From NCBI GenBank assembly GCA_947492385.1, contig CANLMX010000005.1, forward strand, positions 23,184 to 87,183: a stretch of 64,000 nucleotides of DNA, given 5' to 3'. Source of the stretch: Planctomycetaceae bacterium (lineage in GTDB: Bacteria > Planctomycetota > Phycisphaerae > Phycisphaerales > SM1A02). Every line of letters begins with the position of its first letter. Within the stretch, counting starts at the first letter, position 1. The notes beneath the pieces are model-generated. The model did no database searches. It was not told where the DNA came from and saw nothing but the letters and a program-made list of their open reading frames with translations. Positions 58,032-64,000 of this stretch are shown piece by piece. Position numbers and translations under genes: made by a program.

Positions 58032-60227
58032 ATGACCGCAGCACAACCCGCATCGACCGCCGGACGCGCACCCGCAGGGCCCGGACAGGCCCAGCGCCCC
58101 GCGCAGCGCCCGCAGGCACCCACCATCGACCCCGTCCGCGTGCTGCGACAGCACACGTGGCTGCTCGTCTGGTCGGCGGTGGCCGGCGCGGTGCTGGGCG
58201 TCATGGCCAACTACGTCTTCCTCTACGCGTATCCGCTGTGGGGCGGCTCCGTGATCTTCGAGATCCGGCCCGAGGTGACCAGCGCCAAGGACGCCGTGGC
58301 GCGCGAGATCGTGCAGGACGAGGCGATCGCGCGCCTCGGCCAGACCGAATCGCAGAAGATCATCACGAAGAACATCCTCGAGGCCGCCATGGCCGCGCCC
58401 GACATCGGCACCACGAAGTGGGGCCAGGACTACCCGACCGTCGACGAGCGGGTCAAGGAGCTCGAGGAGGACCTCCGCGTCGGCCACCGCCGCGGAACCC
58501 AGCTCTTCACGCTTTCGTGGCGGACGCACGCGAAGGAGGACGTCCCGGTGGTCCTCAACCGCGTGGCCAACACGTACATCAACAAGCGGACTTCGGGCGA
58601 GGACGAGAAGACCTCGTCGAGCAAGTCCAGCTTCGAGTCGAAGAAGGCGAACGTCGACGAGGAGATCCGCACGCTCAAGGCGGAGATCCAGGACTTCATC
58701 CGCCGCAACGGCATCACCGCGGGACGCGAGTCCGACCTCTCCGACCAGCGTTCCACCGAGAACCTCGCGCGCCTGCGCGACGACACCATCCGTGACCTCA
58801 CGCTGGCGCAGTCGCGCCTCGACTCGATCGACCGCAAGATCTCCGAGCAGCGCTTCGAGGACGAGGATCGCCGGCGGGCGATGGATGACCCGACGATCCG
58901 CGAGCTCGAGCGGAACCACCACCAGGTGCAGGTGTTCCTGAACTCCTCGCGCGAGCGCTTCGGTGACGACCACCCGCAGGTGAAGGACCTGATGCAGCGC
59001 GAGACCGCCGCGAAGAACCGGCTCAAGGTCACGATGGACGAGTCGATGCAGCGCAACCTGCAGGCCGACAAGATCGACTACTCGCAGCGGGTCACGGCCC
59101 TCAAGGCCCTGGTGGGCAAGCAGACCGAGGACCTCTCGGCCGCAAGCAAGAAGCTGCAGGAATTGACCGCGCAGATCAGCGCGCTCGACGCGCTGAAGGA
59201 GCAGCTTGCGCAGAAGGAGACGGAGCGCCAGAGCCTGCAGGACCTGATCATGCAGTTCGACATCCTCCAGGGCCGCGCCGACAGCCGTCGCGTGAGCCTG
59301 GTGCAGCCGGCCGTGGTGCCGAAGGAGATGGACTTCCCGCAGCTGAAGTTCATGCTGCCCGGTGGCGTGGTGCTCGCGCTGCTCGTGGTGGCGGGCATCC
59401 TGTTCCTTCGCGAGTTCCTCGATCAGCGCGTCCGCTTCCCGGCCGACCTTGCCGGCACCGGCGGTGCACGGCTGGTGGGCGTGATCCCGGACACCGATGA
59501 TGATCCGGCCGAGCCGCCCGCCGCCGAGGTGGTGGTGCTGCGCGCGCCCGGCTCGACCACGGCCGAGATGTACCGGCAGCTTTCGGCCGCCGTGCTCAAG
59601 GCGATGGATGCCGCGGGTGCCCGCACGCTCGCGGTCGTCACCGCGCATCCGGGCGGCGGATCGACGACGGTGGCATCGAACCTGGCGGCAAGCCTGCATT
59701 CCGCAGGGCGCACCGTGGCCGTCCTGGATGCGAACCTGCGCCGGCCCCGCGTGGCCTCGGTGTTCGGTGCCGACACGTCGGCGCCGGGCCTGAGCGACAT
59801 GCTGGCGGGGCGCGATGCCGCTCCGCACATGGCCGACGGCGTCGCGGTCTACGGTCCCGGGACGCCCGATACCCGCGTGTACGAACGCCTGTCGACCGAC
59901 GAGATGCGTCGCCTGCTCGGTCGCCTGCGCGAGCGATACCAGGTGGTGGTGGTCGACCTGCCGCCCACGCTGGTCGCAGGCGAGTCGCTGGTGGTGGCTG
60001 ACGGCTGCGACGCGGCGCTCTTGGTGGTGCGGGCGCTCGAGGACCAGCGTGGGCTGGTCGCGAAGCTCGTGCACCAGCTGCACGAGACCCACGCCGTGCT
60101 GGTCGGCACGGTGCTCAACCGGCCGGAGCAGACGGCCGGCGGCTATTTCCGCAAGAACGCGGAGCTCATGGCGGCGTACGCCAAGTCCGCAGACGAGGGT
60201 GCGAAGCCCGCGGAGGCCAAGGCCTGA
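58032..60227 (+). CDS. Wzz/GumC-type chain-length protein fused to degenerate CpsD-like ATPase
   Basis: A 731-residue inner-membrane protein. Two membrane helices (LLVWSAVAGAVLGVMANYVF near residue 45 and MLPGGVVLALLVVAGILFL near 445) bracket a periplasmic coiled-coil Wzz domain. The cytoplasmic C-terminus (from about 530) is a CpsD/BY-kinase-type domain. Its Walker A reads HPGGGSTTVASNLA: the invariant lysine is serine (residue 544). The A' motif is LDANLRRPR (Asp-Ala-Asn instead of Asp-Ala-Asp), and Walker B is VVVVDLPP. The tail has only two tyrosines (GGYFRKNAELMAAY). I infer that it controls polymer length but has lost normal kinase activity. Confidence 0.85.
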   Translation: MTAAQPASTAGRAPAGPGQAQRPAQRPQAPTIDPVRVLRQHTWLLVWSAVAGAVLGVMANYVFLYAYPLWGGSVIFEIRPEVTSAKDAVAREIVQDEAIARLGQTESQKIITKNILEAAMAAPDIGTTKWGQDYPTVDERVKELEEDLRVGHRRGTQLFTLSWRTHAKEDVPVVLNRVANTYINKRTSGEDEKTSSSKSSFESKKANVDEEIRTLKAEIQDFIRRNGITAGRESDLSDQRSTENLARLRDDTIRDLTLAQSRLDSIDRKISEQRFEDEDRRRAMDDPTIRELERNHHQVQVFLNSSRERFGDDHPQVKDLMQRETAAKNRLKVTMDESMQRNLQADKIDYSQRVTALKALVGKQTEDLSAASKKLQELTAQISALDALKEQLAQKETERQSLQDLIMQFDILQGRADSRRVSLVQPAVVPKEMDFPQLKFMLPGGVVLALLVVAGILFLREFLDQRVRFPADLAGTGGARLVGVIPDTDDDPAEPPAAEVVVLRAPGSTTAEMYRQLSAAVLKAMDAAGARTLAVVTAHPGGGSTTVASNLAASLHSAGRTVAVLDANLRRPRVASVFGADTSAPGLSDMLAGRDAAPHMADGVAVYGPGTPDTRVYERLSTDEMRRLLGRLRERYQVVVVDLPPTLVAGESLVVADGCDAALLVVRALEDQRGLVAKLVHQLHETHAVLVGTVLNRPEQTAGGYFRKNAELMAAYAKSADEGAKPAEAKA

Positions 60228-60260
60228 CGGGCGCGAAGCCCGCCAGGCCGAGAGGATCAC

Positions 60261-61262
60261 GTGCCTGAGCCGTCCGCCCATCCTCGCGTGTTGGTCACGG
60301 GGGGTGCGGGCTTCATCGGCTCGCACCTCGTGGAGCGGCTTCTCGCCGCGGGCGGGTGCGTCACGGTCGTCGACGACCTCTCGACGGGCCGCGCCTCCAA
60401 CCTCGACGCCGCGCGCTCGGAGCACGGCGACCGGCTGGAATTCGTGCATTCCCCGGTGGCCGAAGCGATGCCCCGGCTCGCGGGCCGGCCATTCGACGCC
60501 GTCTACCACCTTGCAGCCGCCGTCGGCGTGCGCCTGGTCATCGAGTCGCCTGCGGCCTCGGCCGAACGCAACGTCGCCGACACCGCGGAGGTGCTGCGGC
60601 TCGCATCGCGCGCGGGCGCCGCGACGCTCATCGCCAGCTCCAGCGAGGTCTACGGCAAGGGCGTGCGCAGTCCGTTCCGCGAGGAGGACGACATCAGCTT
60701 CGGCCCGCCCACCGTGGCGCGATGGTCGTACGGTCTCTCGAAGGCGATCGATGAGCACCTGGCTATCGCGCACGCCGCCTCCACCGGACTTCCCACCGTG
60801 GTGACGCGCTTCTTCAACACCGTGGGCCCGCGCCAGCGCGCCCGCTGGGGCATGGTGCTTCCGCGCTTCGTCGACGCGGCACTCGCGGGCCGGCCGCTCG
60901 AGGTGCACGGCTCGGGTTCGCAGGTGCGGTGCTTCTGCGACGTCCGGGACGTGGTGGGCGCGCTGCCGGCGCTGCTCGCGCGGGCAGGACGCGGTCACGC
61001 CGTCTTCAACGTCGGAACCGACGTGCCGATCTCCATCATCGACCTCGCGCGGACGGTCGTACGGACGCTCGCCAGCCCGTCGCCCATCGTCACCGTCCCG
61101 TATGAGCGAGCGTTCGGGCCCGGGTTCGAGGACCTCGAGGTGCGGATCCCCGACGTGACGCGCGTGCGCGAGGCCATCGGCTTCCGCCCGGCGATCGCGC
61201 TCGCCGACACCGTGCGCGACCTGGCCGCCGAGCGCACCCGCGGTGCGGAGGCCGCGGCATGA
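60261..61262 (+). CDS. NAD-dependent epimerase/dehydratase (extended SDR), sugar-nucleotide enzyme
   Basis: A 333-residue extended SDR protein starting with GTG after GAGAGGATC. The NAD loop is VLVTGGAGFIGSHLVERLL. The DDLSTGRASNLD segment, active-site SSSEVYG and YGLSK (YxxxK) are typical of UDP-glucose 4-epimerase and UDP-glucuronate epimerase/decarboxylase enzymes. RFFNTVGPRQR and FNVGTDVPISI are downstream family motifs. It likely supplies an activated sugar for the exopolysaccharide. Exact product cannot be set. It ends in ATGA overlap with the next gene. Confidence 0.88.
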   Translation: MPEPSAHPRVLVTGGAGFIGSHLVERLLAAGGCVTVVDDLSTGRASNLDAARSEHGDRLEFVHSPVAEAMPRLAGRPFDAVYHLAAAVGVRLVIESPAASAERNVADTAEVLRLASRAGAATLIASSSEVYGKGVRSPFREEDDISFGPPTVARWSYGLSKAIDEHLAIAHAASTGLPTVVTRFFNTVGPRQRARWGMVLPRFVDAALAGRPLEVHGSGSQVRCFCDVRDVVGALPALLARAGRGHAVFNVGTDVPISIIDLARTVVRTLASPSPIVTVPYERAFGPGFEDLEVRIPDVTRVREAIGFRPAIALADTVRDLAAERTRGAEAAA

Positions 61263-62647
61263 ACTGCGACTTGCTTACCTTCGACGCGCGGCTCCAGGGC
61301 GCCCTCGCCATGCTGGTCTCGGCGTGGCCTGCGTTCCTGGCGAGCCTCGTGGCGACCCTGGTGTCCGTTCCCATCGCGCGCGCGGTCGCGTTGCGCACCG
61401 GTGTCGTCGACGCACCGGACGGCATCCGCAAGCTGCATGGGCGGACCGTGGCGTATCTCGGTGGCGTGGGCGTGTTCGTCGGCGCGTTCGTGGGCATCAT
61501 CGCGGGCGCCATCGCGTCCGGTGCCGACGTCGATTCCATGCCGCCCGTGCCGTTCTCGATCGTGCTCGGCATGGTGGCCATCACGTTCACGGGCCTCGCC
61601 GACGACATCTGGAAGTTCGACGCGCGGCTGAAGGTGGCCGGGCAGCTGGTGGCCGCGGCGGCGCTCGCGATCGACGAGATCGGCGTGAACGTCGCCACGG
61701 GGCTGCTTGCGCCCGTGATGGGCTCGCCCGGTGAGACGATCCTCGCGCTCGGCGGGGTCGCCATCACCAATGCGACCGTCTTCTACTGGGTGGGCACCGC
61801 GCTGGTCGCGGTGTTCGTGCTCGGCGGGTGCAACGCGGCCAACCTGCTCGACGGCCTCGACGGCCTGCTGTCCGGCATCACCGCGGTGATGTGCATCGGG
61901 CTGCTCCTGCTCTCGCTGGTGGTGGTGTTCGCGCTGCCCCCGGACCTGTCGCTGGCGACCGAGGGGATGCACCCGATGGCAGGTGCGCGCATCACGCTCT
62001 GCGTGAGCCTGCTTGGAGCTTGCCTGGGCTTCCTCGTCTTCAACTTCAACCCCGCGAGCATCTTCCTCGGCGACGCCGGCAGCCTGCTCATTGGGTTCAT
62101 GTCGGTCGCGATCATCATGAGCTTCGCGAACCTGGCACCCTTCTCGTGCCCGTACGTCGCGCGCGCGGCCGTCGATCCGGCGCAGCCCGGCCCGGCGCAG
62201 ATGCCGTTGTCGCAGATCCCCGGTCAACAGGCGGGGTACGAGGGCTTCTCCACCGTGCTCGTCATGAGCGGGTTGGCGATGTTCGGACTCCCGATCCTCG
62301 ACACCACCCTCGCCATGGTGCGCCGCAAGCGCGCCGGCGTGCCGTTCTCGGTGCCCGACGCCAATCACCTGCATCACCGCGTCAAGCGCGCCCTTGGCGG
62401 TTCGGTGCGACGGGCGGTGCTCTCGCTGTACGCCATGGAGCTCGGCCTCGTCGTGCTCGGCCTCGGCTGCGGAGCGACGCTGCTCCTCGTGGGCGGACGC
62501 CTCCTGTGGCCGTTCCTGTTCCTGGTGGCAGCCTTCCTGGTACTGGTTGCCATCGGGCTGCGCGGCGTCGGGGGCGCACCCACCAAGGTCCCGGCATCCG
62601 GGGCGCCCGCATCGCCGGCCGCAAGCCAGACCCCCGGCACGCCATGA
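61259..62647 (+). CDS. WecA/MraY-family undecaprenyl-phosphate sugar-phosphate transferase
   Basis: A 462-residue polytopic membrane protein of glycosyltransferase family 4. Motifs are DAPDGIRKLHGRTVAYLGG, FTGLADDIWKFDARLKVAGQ, NAANLLDGLDGLLSGI (acidic active site), FNFNPASIFLGDAGSLLIGF and DANHLHHR (loop histidines). KLHGRTVAYLGG and DANHLHHR favour the WecA group over MraY. It should start the exopolysaccharide repeat by loading a sugar-phosphate on undecaprenyl phosphate. A non-conserved insert (YVARAAVDPAQPGPAQ) precedes a late helix. Both ends are in ATGA overlaps, the downstream one with rsmH. Confidence 0.9.
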   Translation: MNCDLLTFDARLQGALAMLVSAWPAFLASLVATLVSVPIARAVALRTGVVDAPDGIRKLHGRTVAYLGGVGVFVGAFVGIIAGAIASGADVDSMPPVPFSIVLGMVAITFTGLADDIWKFDARLKVAGQLVAAAALAIDEIGVNVATGLLAPVMGSPGETILALGGVAITNATVFYWVGTALVAVFVLGGCNAANLLDGLDGLLSGITAVMCIGLLLLSLVVVFALPPDLSLATEGMHPMAGARITLCVSLLGACLGFLVFNFNPASIFLGDAGSLLIGFMSVAIIMSFANLAPFSCPYVARAAVDPAQPGPAQMPLSQIPGQQAGYEGFSTVLVMSGLAMFGLPILDTTLAMVRRKRAGVPFSVPDANHLHHRVKRALGGSVRRAVLSLYAMELGLVVLGLGCGATLLLVGGRLLWPFLFLVAAFLVLVAIGLRGVGGAPTKVPASGAPASPAASQTPGTP

Positions 62648-63654
62648 ACGCTCCGGCCGGCCACCTGCCGGTCCTCGCGAAGCCCGTCGTGGACCTGCTC
62701 CAGGTTGCGCCCGGCCACCGGGTGCTCGACTGCACCGCGGGGCGCGGGGGCCATGCTGAACTGCTGGCGCGGGCCGTGGGTCCGTCCGGGCAGGTGATCC
62801 TGATGGACCGCGACGCCGCCAACCTGGCGCACGCGACCGCGCGCGTGGCGGCCACCGGAACGCCCGTCCATGGCATCCATGGGTCGTTCGCGAACTGCGA
62901 ACGCGCCGTGGCGCAGGCCGCGTGCGGGGCCGGAATCCGCCCACGCCACGGTGCGGTGGACCGCGTCCTGGCCGACCTCGGCTTCGCCAGCAACCAGATG
63001 GATGACCCGGCGCGGGGATTCAGTTTCCAGCACGACGGGCCGCTCGACATGCGGCTGGACCCCTCGCAGGGCGAGTCGGCCGCCGAACTGCTGGCCCGAT
63101 TGCCCGAACGGGACCTGGCGGACGCCATCTTCCGGTTCGGCGAGGACCCGTTCGCCCGGCGGATCGCGCGCGTCATCGTCGATCGTCGCGGGTCGGTCCC
63201 CCTGCGGACCACCGGCCAACTGGCGTCGGCCGTGGTCGCCGCCTACGGGGCGAAGGCCCGCCACAGCCGGATGCACCCCGCCACCCGGACCTTCATGGCC
63301 CTGCGGATCCTGGTGAATGACGAGCTGGGGGCGCTTGCGGCGCTGCTTGACGCGGTGGGGCGCGGCGCGCGCGCCGCGGCGGCCGCCGGGTCCGCCCCTG
63401 CCGATGACGGGCATGCCCGCCCGGGTGAGGGGTGGTTGGCGCCTGGCGCGCGGGTGGCCCTCATCAGCTTCCACAGCCTCGAGGACCGCATGGTGAAGCA
63501 CGCGTTCGCGGAGCTCGAGCGCCAGGGCGTGGCGCGCCGGATCACCCGCAAGCCGGTCGAGGCCGACGAATCCGAGATGCGGCTGAATCCCCGGTCCCGC
63601 AGCGCCAAGCTTCGGGTGATCGAGGTGAGCGCGGAAATCGTGACCGGCCGCTGA
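62644..63654 (+). CDS. rsmH: 16S rRNA (cytosine-1402 N4)-methyltransferase RsmH
   Basis: A 336-residue enzyme methylating C1402 of 16S rRNA. Family features are HLPVLAKPVVDLLQ, VLDCTAGRGGHAELLARAV, ILMDRDAANL, VLADLGFASNQMDDPARGFSF, LDMRLDPSQG and the C-terminal LISFHSLEDRMVKHAF and NPRSRSAKLRVIE. Length is normal apart from an Ala-rich insert near residue 245. It is usually the second gene of the dcw cluster after mraZ. Here mraZ is absent and the gene overlaps an exopolysaccharide initiating transferase. The start is fixed by the ATGA overlap and the family N-terminus. Confidence 0.96.
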   Translation: MNAPAGHLPVLAKPVVDLLQVAPGHRVLDCTAGRGGHAELLARAVGPSGQVILMDRDAANLAHATARVAATGTPVHGIHGSFANCERAVAQAACGAGIRPRHGAVDRVLADLGFASNQMDDPARGFSFQHDGPLDMRLDPSQGESAAELLARLPERDLADAIFRFGEDPFARRIARVIVDRRGSVPLRTTGQLASAVVAAYGAKARHSRMHPATRTFMALRILVNDELGALAALLDAVGRGARAAAAAGSAPADDGHARPGEGWLAPGARVALISFHSLEDRMVKHAFAELERQGVARRITRKPVEADESEMRLNPRSRSAKLRVIEVSAEIVTGR

Positions 63655-63765
63655 ACAATTCCGCACGGCTCTGCCGATGATCCCGGTGGGAGGCGGTGCT
63701 GCCGGCGTCGGCGCGCATCGCTTGCCACGGCATTCGGCCCAGGCGGGGCCTCGAAGGGTGGCGTC

Positions 63766-64000
63766 ATGACGCGCGAGAACAAGCTGGCTCTGGTCATCGG
63801 TTTCGGTCTCATGCTGTTCGTCGGGATCCTGGTCTCGGACCACTTCTCGGCGCAGCGCTTCGACCCCGCGACGGTGGTGCATGCCGACGAACCGGCCTCG
63901 CTTGACCCCGTGCGCCTCGACGAGGTGGGCAGCGAGTCGCTGGCCCCCGTGGCGCCGATCGTCGATGCGGGCCCGGTGGAGCTTGCGTCCAACGGCGCGA
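63766..64000 (+). CDS. Membrane-anchored protein, 3' truncated by window edge
   Basis: The first 78 residues are visible. The short polar start MTRENKLAL is followed by one membrane helix (VIGFGLMLFVGILVS), then DHFSAQ and an acidic Pro/Val-rich linker. This N-terminus resembles the LysM-type proteins that follow rsmH in planctomycete dcw clusters, in the place of ftsL, but the LysM part would lie beyond the edge. The ATG at 63766 is preceded by GAAGGGTGG. The 111-nt gap after rsmH may hold a promoter. Confidence 0.7.
   Translation, partial: MTRENKLALVIGFGLMLFVGILVSDHFSAQRFDPATVVHADEPASLDPVRLDEVGSESLAPVAPIVDAGPVELASNGA

Noticed and set aside
52565..58210. Open frame of 1881 codons on the minus strand opposite the TPR gene
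   Set aside because: It is antisense to a clear TPR coding sequence, has shadow-like composition and no domain.
57981..60998. Open frame of 1005 codons on the minus strand opposite the Wzz-like gene
   Set aside because: It has His/Arg-rich shadow composition opposite a protein with clear motifs.

Overview
The window is very GC-rich (roughly 70% by eye) and densely coded on both strands. It looks like a chromosomal segment of a planctomycete, most likely of the class Phycisphaerae. Several features point there: planctomycete-type ECF sigma factors (a partial one at the left edge and one near 25.2-25.8 kb), secreted proteins ending in PEP-CTERM sorting tags or dockerin-like GDLNGDG..DLG..LG.WG repeats, an exosortase, DUF1080 and DUF72 proteins, and a dcw cluster that starts with rsmH followed by a short membrane-anchored protein. 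No species can be named from the sequence alone.

Left part (0-30 kb): a housekeeping mosaic. It holds an M42-like peptidase; a RibB fused to a degenerate RibA-like domain; a LolA-like lipoprotein and a large TPR/HEYVH metalloprotease-like protein; a dockerin-tagged secreted protein; a threonine/serine dehydratase with a tandem Lrp-type regulator; thiC behind a TPP riboswitch; an MGDG-synthase-like glycosyltransferase overlapping an LpxH-like phosphatase; an aminopeptidase P; a complete RND efflux operon; phenylalanine hydroxylase; a fused aroD-aroE next to aroC; an ECF sigma factor divergent from a glutathione peroxidase; and a secreted protein translationally coupled to folP.

Middle (29.5-49.4 kb): two PEP-CTERM proteins, a secreted GH57-like glycosidase with a dockerin-like tail, fumC, an orphan MCP-like transducer, mscL, an aldehyde dehydrogenase with a STAS protein, a small foreign-looking patch (type I restriction HsdR remnant, a 17-bp palindrome, tRNA-Ala-GGC), thioredoxin, an FHA-GAF-HD-GYP protein, a THUMP-like methyltransferase, an AI-2E family permease, DUF1080, DUF72, a PQQ-type sugar dehydrogenase, a small lipoprotein and pyrB.

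Right part (49.5-64 kb): one co-directional envelope/exopolysaccharide block. Its order is Wza-like export lipoprotein, exosortase, EpsI-type partner, a 1604-residue TPR protein, a Wzz/CpsD-like protein whose P-loop lysine is lost, a sugar-nucleotide epimerase and a WecA/MraY-like transferase. The last of these overlaps rsmH by ATGA and so joins the block to the division/cell-wall cluster. The exosortase is the natural processing enzyme for the PEP-CTERM proteins in the middle of the window.

Two patterns run across the whole window. At least fifteen genes have a TANNNT box ending 6-9 nt before the start codon, which suggests widespread leaderless or near-leaderless transcription and helped me choose starts. 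Operonic genes are often coupled through 4-nt GTGA or ATGA overlaps.
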